Shown here: in pieces, positions 1-7,780 of the stretch | Position numbering within the stretch: the first letter of the stretch is position 1 | How the letters are laid out: each line of letters begins with the position of its first letter | Source of the DNA: Streptosporangium roseum DSM 43021 | Lineage (GTDB): Bacteria; Actinomycetota; Actinomycetes; Streptosporangiales; Streptosporangiaceae | Reading direction: 5' to 3' | Length of the DNA stretch: 64,000 bases | NCBI RefSeq assembly: GCF_000024865.1 | Contig: NC_013595.1 | Coordinates: 2,542,001-2,606,000 of the forward strand | Program-made: the position numbers and the translations under genes | The notes under the pieces: generated by a model | Databases searched by the model: none | What the model was told of the DNA's origin: nothing | The model's input: only the letters and a program-made list of their open reading frames with translations

Positions 1-726
1 GCCCGCAGCGGCGGCGACGTCTGCGTGCAGGCCTGCGCCGACGACCCGCAGGTGGCGGTGCACGCCGTACGGAACCTGGTGCGCATCGGCTTCGGCACGG
101 TGTCGGTCCGGTGGTCCCAGCTCGGCTTCGGCAAGACGTCCTCGACCACGCCGGACGCGCAGACCCCGCGCAACCTGATGGGCTTCAAGGACGGCACGAA
201 CAACATCGCCGGCACCGACCGGAAGAAGCTGGACGAGCACGTCTGGGTCGGCGACGAGGGGCCCGAGTGGATGCGCGGAGGCTCCTACCTGGTGGCCCGG
301 CGGATCCGGATGCACATCGAGACCTGGGACCGCACCTCGCTGAAGGAGCAGGAGGACATCTTCGGCCGGACCAAGCGCGAGGGCGCCCCCTACGGCGGCA
401 CGCGCGAGCACGACCCCGTGGTCCTGGACAGGATGCCGATCGACTCCCACGTGCGGCTGGCCAGCCCGGCCTCGCTGAGCGGGGCGACGATCCTGCGACG
501 GGGCTACTCCTTCACCGACGGCAGCGACGGCCTGGGACGGCTGGACGCGGGCCTGTTCTTCCTGGCCTACCAGCGCGACCCGGAGAAGGGGTTCATCCCG
601 ATCCAGCGTGCCCTGGCGGCCACGGACCCGCTCAACGAATACATCCAGCACGTCGGGTCGGGCGTCTTCGCCTGTCCGGGCGGGGTGCGGCCGGGCTCGT
701 TCTGGGGTCAGGGCCTCCTGGACTGA
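1..726 (+). CDS. DyP-type heme peroxidase (EfeB-like), 3' part
   Basis: The reading frame is open from the first base, so the gene begins before the window and 241 codons remain. It carries the DyP signature GFKDGTNN (GxxDG with the catalytic Asp) near residue 60. The MPIDSHVRLASP segment near residue 145 contains the His expected to be the proximal heme ligand. The stretch GGDVCVQACADDPQVA at the visible start is typical of the EfeB/deferrochelatase branch. Members oxidise dyes or act on heme iron; the EfeB branch is usually Tat-exported with EfeO and EfeU, but the N-terminus and upstream neighbours are not visible here. The stop at 724-726 is followed by a 67-bp gap before the next gene on the same strand. 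Confidence 0.9.
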   Translation, partial: ARSGGDVCVQACADDPQVAVHAVRNLVRIGFGTVSVRWSQLGFGKTSSTTPDAQTPRNLMGFKDGTNNIAGTDRKKLDEHVWVGDEGPEWMRGGSYLVARRIRMHIETWDRTSLKEQEDIFGRTKREGAPYGGTREHDPVVLDRMPIDSHVRLASPASLSGATILRRGYSFTDGSDGLGRLDAGLFFLAYQRDPEKGFIPIQRALAATDPLNEYIQHVGSGVFACPGGVRPGSFWGQGLLD

Positions 727-793
727 CCGCGCCTCCACCCACGGCCGGGGGGAGGCCCTGTTCTCCTGGCGCATACAGGGGCAGACTGGGCAA

Positions 794-2092
794 ATGGAGG
801 CGCGGCCCGCGGTAGACGACGCCGCGCTCGGGCGCGAGGCATGGTCCGTGCTCGACGCGAACCGGGCGGGGGCCGCCACCGTGCCCGCCCCCGGCCTCTA
901 CCCCCACCAGTGGAACTGGGACTCCACCTTCGTGGCGATCGGCCTGGCCCGGTGGGACACCCGCAGGGCGGGGGCGGAGCTGCTGGGCCTGCTGGCCGGG
1001 CAGTGGAGCACCGGCATGGTGCCGCACATCGTCTTCCGCCCGGCCCACGCCGAGGGCTACTTCCCCGGCCCCTCCGTCTGGCGCTCGCAGGAGAATCCGG
1101 CATCCCCCAACCGGCTGCCCACCTCCGGTCTGACCCAGCCGCCGCTGCACGCCCTGGCCGCCTGGTGGGTGTGGCGGCACGCGGTGGACCGCGAGGAGGC
1201 CGTCGCGCTCGTCCGACGGCTGTACCCGATGCTGGTGGCCCAGCACGCCTACCTCGCCACGGCCAGGGACCTGGGCGGGGGAGGGCTGGCCGCGATCGTG
1301 CACCCGTGGGAGTCGGGGATGGACGACAGCCCCGTGTGGGACGCCCCGGTGGGGGCGCTGCCCGCGGTCCGCTACGCGTACCGGCGCGAGGAGTCCCCCG
1401 CCTGCCATTCCGACAGCCACCAGGACCGCTACACCTGGCTGGCCCTGCGTTACCGCGACTCCGGCTACGACACCGCCTACCTGCGCGACGACCATCCGTT
1501 CGCGGTCGAGGACCCGATGTTCAACGGGATCTGGCTGGCCTCCTGCCAGGTGCTCGCCGAGCTGGCCCCGCTGGCGGGCGCCGACCCCGGGCCGCACCTG
1601 GAGGCGGCCGAGCGGATCCGCGCGGCGCTGCTGGAGCGGCTCTGGTCCGACGGCGTCTTCCGCGTCCGCGATCTGCGCAGCGGGCGGCTCAGCCCCGTCA
1701 GCACGGTCGGGTGCTTCGGGCCGATGCTCGATCCGGGCCTGCCCGCCGACAGGGTGGAGAAACTGGTGGACGTGCTGGAGTCGCCCCGGTTCATGGGCGC
1801 CGCCGGGTATCCGGTGCCGAGCTGCGAGATCCGCGCGCCGCAGTTCGACCGGTCCCGGTACTGGCGGGGGCCGTCCTGGGTGAACACCAACTGGCTGCTC
1901 CGGCTGGCGCTGGCCGTACACGGCCGGACGGACCTGGTGCGGCTGCTCGGCGCGGGCACCCTGCGCCTGGTACGGCAGGCGGGTTTCCGCGAGTGCTTCG
2001 ACCCTTTCGACGGCAGCGGCCGAGGCAGCGGGGACTTCTCCTGCTCGGCCGCGCTCACCCTCGATCTGCTCGCGGATAATGTGGAGAGGTGA
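794..2092 (+). CDS. MGH1-like / GH63-like glycoside hydrolase
   Basis: A 432-residue cytoplasmic-looking protein without a signal peptide. Motifs typical of the (alpha/alpha)6-barrel GH63 and mannosylglycerate-hydrolase-like group are visible: YPHQWNWDSTFVAIG near residue 35, HPWESGMDDSP near residue 170 and RYWRGPSWVNTNWLL near residue 355. Related enzymes hydrolyse alpha-linked glucosyl or mannosyl compatible solutes or oligosaccharides; the substrate is not predictable here. I chose the ATG at 794 because conserved sequence starts shortly after it, while the longer open frame upstream (from 608) overlaps the peroxidase gene and has shadow-type composition. Its stop overlaps the GTG start of the next gene (GTGA), so the two are probably co-translated. 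Confidence 0.85.
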   Translation: MEARPAVDDAALGREAWSVLDANRAGAATVPAPGLYPHQWNWDSTFVAIGLARWDTRRAGAELLGLLAGQWSTGMVPHIVFRPAHAEGYFPGPSVWRSQENPASPNRLPTSGLTQPPLHALAAWWVWRHAVDREEAVALVRRLYPMLVAQHAYLATARDLGGGGLAAIVHPWESGMDDSPVWDAPVGALPAVRYAYRREESPACHSDSHQDRYTWLALRYRDSGYDTAYLRDDHPFAVEDPMFNGIWLASCQVLAELAPLAGADPGPHLEAAERIRAALLERLWSDGVFRVRDLRSGRLSPVSTVGCFGPMLDPGLPADRVEKLVDVLESPRFMGAAGYPVPSCEIRAPQFDRSRYWRGPSWVNTNWLLRLALAVHGRTDLVRLLGAGTLRLVRQAGFRECFDPFDGSGRGSGDFSCSAALTLDLLADNVER

Positions 2093-2550
2093 AGCTCTTC
2101 AACCGCATGCCCGCCGAGGTCCGCGCGGCCGTCGTCCCGCCCGACCGGGTGCTGACCTACGCCGAGGGGCCCGACGGCCATGTGATCGCCACGGACCGGG
2201 CGCTCTATCTGGGCGGCACCCGGCTGCCGTGGTTCCAGGTGGACCGCGGCGTATGGGACGAGGAGGGGCTGACGGTCGTCACCACGGCCGGGGAGGCGCA
2301 CCGGGCGCTGCTGCCCGAGCCGGGGCGGATCCCCGAGGCCGTGCGGGAGCGGGTGACCGCCTCGATCGTGGTCAACCAGTACGCCCCGCTGGACGCGCGC
2401 GGCGGAGTCCGGCTGGTGGCCAGGAGGACCGACGACGACCGCATGATCTGGGAGTTCGTCTTCGACCCCGGCATGGACCCCGCCGATCCCGGCCTGCGGG
2501 CCCTGGCCGAGCAGGCGCTGGAGGAGACACGCCGCAGCTTCGGCGTCTGA
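2089..2550 (+). CDS. conserved hypothetical protein coupled to the glycoside hydrolase
   Basis: A 153-residue protein starting with a GTG that overlaps the previous stop codon by four bases, which implies translational coupling. It has no signal peptide or membrane segment. The sequence alternates short hydrophobic beta-strand-like stretches (VLTYAEG, ALYLGGTRLPWFQ, VRLVARRT, MIWEFVFDPGMD) and ends in a helix. This resembles small actinobacterial proteins of unknown function, some of which have PH-like folds. I cannot name the family. A perfect GC-rich hairpin 28 bp after the stop ends the unit. Confidence 0.8.
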   Translation: MKLFNRMPAEVRAAVVPPDRVLTYAEGPDGHVIATDRALYLGGTRLPWFQVDRGVWDEEGLTVVTTAGEAHRALLPEPGRIPEAVRERVTASIVVNQYAPLDARGGVRLVARRTDDDRMIWEFVFDPGMDPADPGLRALAEQALEETRRSFGV

Positions 2551-2577
2551 CCGCCCGGTCCCCGGGCACGGACGCGC

Positions 2578-2603
2578 GGAAGGCCCCCCGCGGGGGGCCT
2601 TCC
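2578..2603. terminator. bidirectional hairpin terminator
   Basis: A perfect 12-bp inverted repeat (arms GGAAGGCCCCCC and GGGGGGCCTTCC, 2-base loop) lies between the convergent genes ending at 2550 (+) and 2616 (-). There is no long T tract, which is common in high-GC actinomycetes. Confidence 0.75.
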
Positions 2604-2615
2604 ATCGCCGGTCCC

Positions 2616-2930
2616 TCAGGGGTGCGGGGAGACGGCTCTGTCGTCGTCCGGCCAGCCGGTGCCCGTCTCGTCGTGTTTGGCGGTCTGCCCGCCGTTCTCC
2701 GACTGCAGGAAGGGCAGCCGGTTCTTCGCCACGTGGCTCACCTTCGTCCTGGCGACGTCGGTGACCTTCGAGACCCTCGCGCCGACCAGGCCGGCGGCCT
2801 CCTGCACCGAGGGGCTGTCGGACACCCGCTGGGCCATCCGCTTGATCTGCTCGTATCGCTCGCGCCCGGCGCGGCTCCCCAGGATGTAGCCCACCGCAAG
2901 ACCCACCCCGAACATCACTCGGTAACGCAT
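2616..2930 (-). CDS. YtxH-like small membrane-associated protein
   Basis: A 104-residue protein. The N-terminus MRYRVMFGVGLAVGYILGSRAGRERYEQI is one short hydrophobic segment followed by the GSRAGRERYEQI motif typical of actinobacterial YtxH-like proteins; the rest is an amphipathic, charged helix and a polar tail. The start at 2930 is supported by a strong GGAGGTGGAG ribosome-binding site immediately upstream; the longer open frame to 3020 adds an unlikely Arg-rich extension. It probably lies at the membrane with a cytoplasmic helical domain, and its role is unknown (stress-linked in other bacteria). It converges on the previous unit through the shared hairpin. Confidence 0.8.
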   Translation of the reverse strand: MRYRVMFGVGLAVGYILGSRAGRERYEQIKRMAQRVSDSPSVQEAAGLVGARVSKVTDVARTKVSHVAKNRLPFLQSENGGQTAKHDETGTGWPDDDRAVSPHP

Positions 2931-3098
2931 CTCCACCTCCACAGCCGTGCTCCGCCGGACCCCTACCCGCGGATCGCGAGTTCTCTCCGACCTACCCCGG
3001 TGTAGCGATGCGACACACACGCTCAGAGTGCGCTAATCTATTCCTGCGCCGCAAGGAGCGGGGGAAACTTCCCCGGCTCGGAGCGACGCAGAGCACAA

Positions 3099-3171
3099 TC
3101 CCGTGTAGCTCAATCGGCAGAGCAGCCGGCTGTTAACCGGCAGGTTATAGGTTCGAGTCCTATCGCGGGAG
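3099..3171 (+). tRNA. tRNA-Asn (GTT)
   Basis: A complete cloverleaf of 73 nt: acceptor arms TCCCGTG and CGCGGGA, D-arm AGCTCAATCGGCAGAGCA, anticodon stem CCGGC/GCCGG with anticodon GTT at 3132-3134, and T-arm TATAGGTTCGAGTCCTATC. No CCA is encoded. A strong hairpin follows at 3179. Confidence 0.97.
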
Positions 3172-3178
3172 CAACATC

Positions 3179-3213
3179 CGAAGGCCCCTGGAGCCCAGCT
3201 CCAGGGGCCTTCG
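3179..3213 (+). terminator. terminator after tRNA-Asn
   Basis: A 15-bp perfect stem (CGAAGGCCCCTGGAG paired with CTCCAGGGGCCTTCG) with a 5-base loop, 7 bp downstream of the tRNA. Confidence 0.85.
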
Positions 3214-3428
3214 GCGTCTTGTGTCCCGATTCGAAAGACAAATCATCTTCAGTCATAGAAGATGACAGACACTGCGTCATGTATCGCTATGCTCACCTGT
3301 CAAGCGAGGATGGCGCGGTTGCCGCGGAACACCAGCGATCGCAGCGGGACAAGGGCCGCTGCACAGAGGGCACCACGCCGCCCGGAACGGCTGTCTGTGC
3401 CCGTGAGCCACGCATAGGTGGTTGTTCT

Positions 3429-4646
3429 GTGCTGATCTGGCGGAGGTCCCGGCGCCGTGCACCGGATCTGAGCCGAGGCGTTCGACGCGCCGTGTCCACA
3501 TTCCTGAAGGCGAGGGGGCCTGTTCCGGTCGTGCAAGAGATCGATGTCGCAGCGGCCGCGGACTTCCTGAGGCTGTTCCACGCCGAAAACCCGGCCGCGG
3601 GGCCGGTGGAGCCCCGCCTGCGCGAGGTACGGGCCGAGATCTACATGACGGGGACCTACACGCACACCCCCGAAGAACTCACCTTCGGCGCGCGGGTGGC
3701 CTGGCGCAACAGCTCCCGGTGCATCGGGCGGCTCTACTGGCACTCGCTGCAGGTGCGTGACCGGCGGGGGGTGAACACGGCCGAGGGCGTGGCCGTGGAG
3801 TGCGTGAACCATCTGAGGGAGGCCGCGCCCAACAACAAGGTCCGGCCGACGATCACGGTGTTCGCCCCGGACCGGCCCGGCAGGCCGGGGCCGAGGATCT
3901 GGAACGAGCAGCTGATCCGGTACGCCGGGTACGCGATGGACGACGGGTCCGTCATCGGTGACCCCCGGTACGTGGACTTCACCACGATGGTGCGCAAGCT
4001 CGGCTGGCCCGGTGGGCCCGGCTCCCACTTCGACGTGCTGCCGCTGCTCGTCTCGGCGGGGAACGGGCCGCCGCTGATGTGCACGGTGCCCGGCGACGCC
4101 GTGCTGGAGGTGCCGCTCTCCCACCCGTCCTACCGGTGGTTCGAGAGCCTCGGGCTGCGCTGGCACGCCGTACCGGCGATCTCCAACATGTGCCTGGAGA
4201 TCGGCGGGATCCACTACCGGGCGGCGCCGTTCAACGGCTGGTACATGGGCAGCGAGATCGGCGCGCGCAACCTCGCCGACATCGACCGCTACGACCTGAT
4301 GCCGATCATGGCCCACCTCCTCGGGCTGGACGCCACCAACGACCGCTCGCTCTGGCGCGACCACGCCCTGGTGGAGCTGAACGTGGCGGTCCTGCACTCC
4401 TTCGAGCAGGCGGGGGTGACGATGACCGACCACCACACCGAGTCCCGGCGTTTCCTGACCCACGTGGCGCGCGAGGAGAAGGCGGGGCGGGTCTGCCCGG
4501 CCGACTGGAGCTGGATCGTCCCTCCCATCTCGGGCTCGGCCACCCCGGTGTTCCACCGCTACTACGACGAGGCGGAGCTGTCGCCGAGTTTCGTCCACCA
4601 TCCCGACTCCGTGGAGCGGGGACTCGGCCACTGGCCTGTCGGCTGA
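3429..4646 (+). CDS. nos: bacterial nitric oxide synthase, oxygenase domain only
   Basis: A 405-residue NOS oxygenase. It converts L-arginine to citrulline and NO using heme, a pterin cofactor and electrons from separate cellular reductases. Visible hallmarks are WRNSSRCIGR, with the heme-thiolate Cys near residue 98, and the substrate-binding Glu in WYMGSEIGARNLAD near residue 280. The heme-pocket sequence NGWYMG and a C-terminal W-rich region are also present. No reductase domain follows, as usual for bacterial NOS. The frame is open from 3219, but I prefer the GTG at 3429, preceded by an AGGTGG ribosome site, because it gives a length near the bacterial norm. It stands alone between a tRNA terminator and an oxidoreductase gene. 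In Streptomyces, NOS feeds nitration of natural products or signalling; no nitration partner is visible here. Confidence 0.93.
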   Translation: MLIWRRSRRRAPDLSRGVRRAVSTFLKARGPVPVVQEIDVAAAADFLRLFHAENPAAGPVEPRLREVRAEIYMTGTYTHTPEELTFGARVAWRNSSRCIGRLYWHSLQVRDRRGVNTAEGVAVECVNHLREAAPNNKVRPTITVFAPDRPGRPGPRIWNEQLIRYAGYAMDDGSVIGDPRYVDFTTMVRKLGWPGGPGSHFDVLPLLVSAGNGPPLMCTVPGDAVLEVPLSHPSYRWFESLGLRWHAVPAISNMCLEIGGIHYRAAPFNGWYMGSEIGARNLADIDRYDLMPIMAHLLGLDATNDRSLWRDHALVELNVAVLHSFEQAGVTMTDHHTESRRFLTHVAREEKAGRVCPADWSWIVPPISGSATPVFHRYYDEAELSPSFVHHPDSVERGLGHWPVG

Positions 4647-4715
4647 CCCGGCCGGGGCCGAGGCCAATGCGGTCCCTGTCGTAAGGTCGGTAACCCGACT
4701 GCTCAGGAGGATGCC

Positions 4716-5615
4716 GTGCGCATCGCATTCGCCGGCCTGGCCACCAGCCATCCCTTCACCGACGCCCGCACCGTCGCCCGCCGCGCCGAACTGGTGGTGT
4801 GGGAGGAGGACGCCGGCCGGCTGGCGCGCTTCGCCGAGGAACACCCGGCGGCCACCGTGGTCCCCAGCCTGAAGGAGCTCCTGGCGACCGAGCCCGACGG
4901 CGTCGTCCTCACGGTGCCCACGCCGCGGACGGTGGAGGCGCTGGGACCGGTCCTGGAGACGGGAGCGCCCTGTTTCGTCAACAAGCCGGCCGCCGCCACC
5001 CGTGCGGGGCTGCGGGAGCTGGACGCGTTGATCGGGCCGGTCGCCGGGAGGGTGATGTCCGGTTCGGTGCTCCGGTTCGCCCCCGGGTTCGCGGGCCGGC
5101 GGGTCGACCCCGCGGAGGTCCTGGCGGTCCGGGCGACGGTCCGGCACGACGTGGGTCTCTGGGCCACGGGCTACAACCCCTGGCAGGACGATCCGGCCGA
5201 GGGGGGCGGCACGATGGTGACGATGGGCATCCACGGCGTGGAGCTGCTCGTCGCCCTGCTCGGCCCCGACGTGCGGCTCGTCGGCGCGGCGGGGGCGACC
5301 CGCCACTACGGCTCGCTCCGCTCGGAGGACACCGGCGTCATGGCGCTGCAGTGGGGGAACGGCGTCCCCGGCACCGTCGAGATCCTCGGGGTCACCGAGG
5401 AGGAGTCCTACACGGTGACCGTCCACACCCGCGACGCCACCGAGACGATCGTGATCCAGGGCGGGGACGACGTGCTGCGGGGCCTCGGCTACGAGGGCAC
5501 GATCGAGGCGTTCCTCGCCATGGTCGGGGGAGCGCCCAGCCCCGTCCCGTGGGAGCAGACCCGCGCCATCCTCGACGTGCTGATCTCGGCGCGCGAGGCC
5601 GTCCCGCCGAGCTGA
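4716..5615 (+). CDS. Gfo/Idh/MocA-family oxidoreductase
   Basis: A 299-residue NAD(P)-dependent oxidoreductase. The N-terminal Rossmann part starts MRIAFAGLATSHPFTDA, and VNKPAAATRAGLRELDALI near residue 90 is the family's conserved (E/N)KP motif carrying the catalytic Lys. The C-terminal half is the alpha/beta dimerisation and substrate domain with GGGTMVTMGIHGVELL. Members oxidise or reduce sugars, inositols and related compounds. GTG start with AGGAGG five bases upstream. It lies just upstream of the palindrome-controlled cluster on the same strand but has no palindrome of its own that I can see, so membership in the regulon is uncertain. Confidence 0.87.
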   Translation: MRIAFAGLATSHPFTDARTVARRAELVVWEEDAGRLARFAEEHPAATVVPSLKELLATEPDGVVLTVPTPRTVEALGPVLETGAPCFVNKPAAATRAGLRELDALIGPVAGRVMSGSVLRFAPGFAGRRVDPAEVLAVRATVRHDVGLWATGYNPWQDDPAEGGGTMVTMGIHGVELLVALLGPDVRLVGAAGATRHYGSLRSEDTGVMALQWGNGVPGTVEILGVTEEESYTVTVHTRDATETIVIQGGDDVLRGLGYEGTIEAFLAMVGGAPSPVPWEQTRAILDVLISAREAVPPS

Positions 5616-5631
5616 CGCCGCGCCGCTCCCA

Positions 5632-5673
5632 TTGACATCCGGAGCCTGCCGAAGTTACGGTCTGGACCGTAAA
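5632..5673 (+). promoter_or_regulatory. promoter with regulon palindrome, site 1
   Basis: TTGACA (5632-5637), an 18-base spacer and TACGGT (5656-5661) form a good -35/-10 pair. The -10 lies inside the palindrome TTACGGTC-TG-GACCGTAA (5655-5672), whose 8-bp arms are perfect. Binding there should block RNA polymerase at the epimerase/aldolase operon that starts at 5692. Confidence 0.75.
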
Positions 5674-5691
5674 TGAGAACAAGGAGGCCGG

Positions 5692-6708
5692 ATGCGCACG
5701 CTGGCGGAACTGGACGAGCGGCTGTCACGACCGCGTGACGGGCTCGCCGACGATCTGGGCAAGCTCGACGGCGACATCATGATCCTCGGAGCCGGCGGCA
5801 AGCTGGGGCCGAGCCTGGTGCGCCTGGCGCTGCGCGGTGTGCGGGCGTCGGGGGTGCCCCGGCGGGTGATCGCGGTGTCGCGGTTCTCCGAGCCCGGGCT
5901 GGCGCAGTCGCTCCAGGAGAGCGGCGCCACGGTGGTGGCGGCCGACGTCGCCGACGAGGAGGCGCTGCGCGGCCTGCCCGACGCCGCGAACGTGGTCTTC
6001 CTGGTCGGCGCCAAGTTCGGCACCGCCGGGCGCGAGCACGCGACCTGGTTCACCAACACCTACCTGCCGGGCCGGGTGGCAGACCGGTTCCGCGGCAGCA
6101 GGATCGCGGCGCTGTCCACGGGCAACGTCTACCCCCTGGTGCCGGTCACGAGCGGTGGCAGCACCGAGGACGGCCCCACCGGCCCGGTGGGCGACTACGC
6201 GATGAGCTGCCTGGGCAGGGAGCGGGTGCTCACGCACTTCGCGGCGGAGTACGGCACGCCGCTGTCGCTGATCCGGCTCAACTACGCGGTCGAGATGCGC
6301 TACGGCGTGCTCGTCGACCTCGCGCAGAGGATCCTGGCGGACCAGCCGATCGACCTGGCCACCGGGCAGGTCAACGTGGTCTGGCAGGGCTACGCCAACG
6401 AGGTCACGCTCCGCTCGCTGCCGCTGGCCGGCGCCGAGCCGTACGTCCTCAACGTCACCGGCCCCGAGCTGGTCTCGGTACGGCAGGCGGCGGAGGCCCT
6501 CGGCGAGGCCCTCGGCAGGCGGCCGGTGTTCACCGGCGAGGAGGCCCCGACGGCGCTGCTGTCCAACGCCGCGCGCTGCCACGGGCTGTTCGGCTACCCG
6601 GATCTCACGCTCACCGAGCTGATCGGGCACACGGCGCGATGGGTGGCCGATGGCGGGCCGCTGCTTGGAAAGCCAACCAAATTCGAACGTCGTGACGGCA
6701 AGTTCTAA
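5692..6708 (+). CDS. NAD-dependent epimerase/dehydratase family protein
   Basis: A 338-residue extended-SDR protein. The nucleotide-binding motif GAGGKLGPSLVRLAL (GxxGxxG type) is near residue 33, later than usual, because a 30-residue N-terminal helix precedes it. The active-site region has STGNVYPL and the tyrosine/lysine position is replaced in GDYAMSCLGRERV (Tyr present, Lys not in the classic spacing), so catalysis may be altered. The C-terminal half has the substrate-domain pattern VNVVWQGYANEVT and VLNVTGPELVSVRQAAEAL. ATG start with AGGAGG upstream. First gene of the operon behind palindrome site 1; the DapA-family gene follows after 16 bp. The likely role is on a sugar or sugar acid; the substrate is unknown. 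Confidence 0.82.
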   Translation: MRTLAELDERLSRPRDGLADDLGKLDGDIMILGAGGKLGPSLVRLALRGVRASGVPRRVIAVSRFSEPGLAQSLQESGATVVAADVADEEALRGLPDAANVVFLVGAKFGTAGREHATWFTNTYLPGRVADRFRGSRIAALSTGNVYPLVPVTSGGSTEDGPTGPVGDYAMSCLGRERVLTHFAAEYGTPLSLIRLNYAVEMRYGVLVDLAQRILADQPIDLATGQVNVVWQGYANEVTLRSLPLAGAEPYVLNVTGPELVSVRQAAEALGEALGRRPVFTGEEAPTALLSNAARCHGLFGYPDLTLTELIGHTARWVADGGPLLGKPTKFERRDGKF

Positions 6709-6724
6709 CCGAGGGGGATGGCAC

Positions 6725-7780
6725 GTGCTGAGCACGGCACCTGGGACGCACGCGTCCGTGCATGATCTGTTCCGGCGGGGATGTGTGATCCCGGCCCACC
6801 CGCTGGCGCTGACCGGCGAGCGCCGGCTGGACGAGCGGCGCCAACGGGCGCTGACCCGCTACTACGTCGAGGCGGGGGCGGGGGGACTGGCCGTCGGGGT
6901 GCACACGACGCAGTTCGCCATCCACGGCACCCCGCTGCTGCCCCCGGTGCTCGAACTGGCGGCCGAGACCGCCCGCGAGTACGACCGGGAGGTGCTCCTC
7001 GTGGCCGGGGCCACCGGCCCCACCGCCCAGGCCGTGGCCGAGGCCGAGCTGGCCGCGTCGCTCGGCTACCACATGGTCCTGCTCAGCCCCGCCCGGGATC
7101 TCGACGAGGACGAGCTGATCGAACGGGCGCGCGCGGTGGGGGAGGTCCTTCCCGTCATCGGCTTCTACCTCCAGCCCGCGGTGGGCGGCAGGCAGCTGTC
7201 GCGGAACTTCTGGACAGAGCTGGCCTCGATCGACGCGGTGGTCGGGATCAAGGTGGCGCCCTTCGACCGCTACCGGACGCTGGACGTCCTGCACGGCGTC
7301 TGCCGCGCGGGCCGGGAGGGCGAGGTCGCGCTCTACACGGGCAACGACGACCACATCCTCGCCGACCTCATCACCCCCCACCGGGTCGTCGTCGACGGCC
7401 GCGAGGTCGAGCTGGAGTTCGTCGGCGGGCTGCTCGGCCAGTGGGCGGTCTGGGTGCGGCGCGCGGTCGAGCTGCTGGAGGAGGCGAAGCGCGCCCGCGC
7501 CGGCGACGACGTGGCCGTGCGGCGCCTGCTGACCCTCGACGGTCATCTCACCGACGCGAACGCGGCCATCTTCGACGTGGCCGGCGGCTTCCACGGCTGC
7601 ATCCCGGGCATCCACGAGGTGCTGCGGCGCCAGGGCCTGCTCGCCGGGCGCTGGTGCCTGGACCCGGCCGAGGACCTGTCGCCGGGCCAGCTCGCCGAGA
7701 TCGACCGGATCTGGGCGGCCTACCCCTGGCTGCGTGACGACGACTTCGTCGCCGAGGGCCTCGACCGGTGGCTGGGCTAG
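6725..7780 (+). CDS. DapA-family (dihydrodipicolinate synthase-like) aldolase/lyase
   Basis: A 351-residue TIM-barrel protein of the DapA/N-acetylneuraminate-lyase superfamily. The family pattern is visible in LTRYYVEAGAGGLAVGVHTTQFAIH, the barrel strands LLVAGATGPTAQAV and MVLLSP, and VVGIKVAPFDRYRTLDV, whose Lys is in the position of the Schiff-base lysine. It is longer than DapA (about 290) and belongs to a divergent branch found near sugar-catabolism genes, so a keto-acid or sugar-acid substrate is more likely than lysine biosynthesis. GTG start at 6725 with GAGGGGG upstream. Its stop codon shares the palindromic bases CTAG with the convergent regulator's stop. Confidence 0.8.
   Translation: MLSTAPGTHASVHDLFRRGCVIPAHPLALTGERRLDERRQRALTRYYVEAGAGGLAVGVHTTQFAIHGTPLLPPVLELAAETAREYDREVLLVAGATGPTAQAVAEAELAASLGYHMVLLSPARDLDEDELIERARAVGEVLPVIGFYLQPAVGGRQLSRNFWTELASIDAVVGIKVAPFDRYRTLDVLHGVCRAGREGEVALYTGNDDHILADLITPHRVVVDGREVELEFVGGLLGQWAVWVRRAVELLEEAKRARAGDDVAVRRLLTLDGHLTDANAAIFDVAGGFHGCIPGIHEVLRRQGLLAGRWCLDPAEDLSPGQLAEIDRIWAAYPWLRDDDFVAEGLDRWLG

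Noticed and set aside
3300..5426. A 708-codon minus-strand frame
   Set aside because: It is antisense to the NOS and oxidoreductase genes, which have clear family motifs; composition is the Arg/Gly/His-rich pattern of GC-rich shadows.
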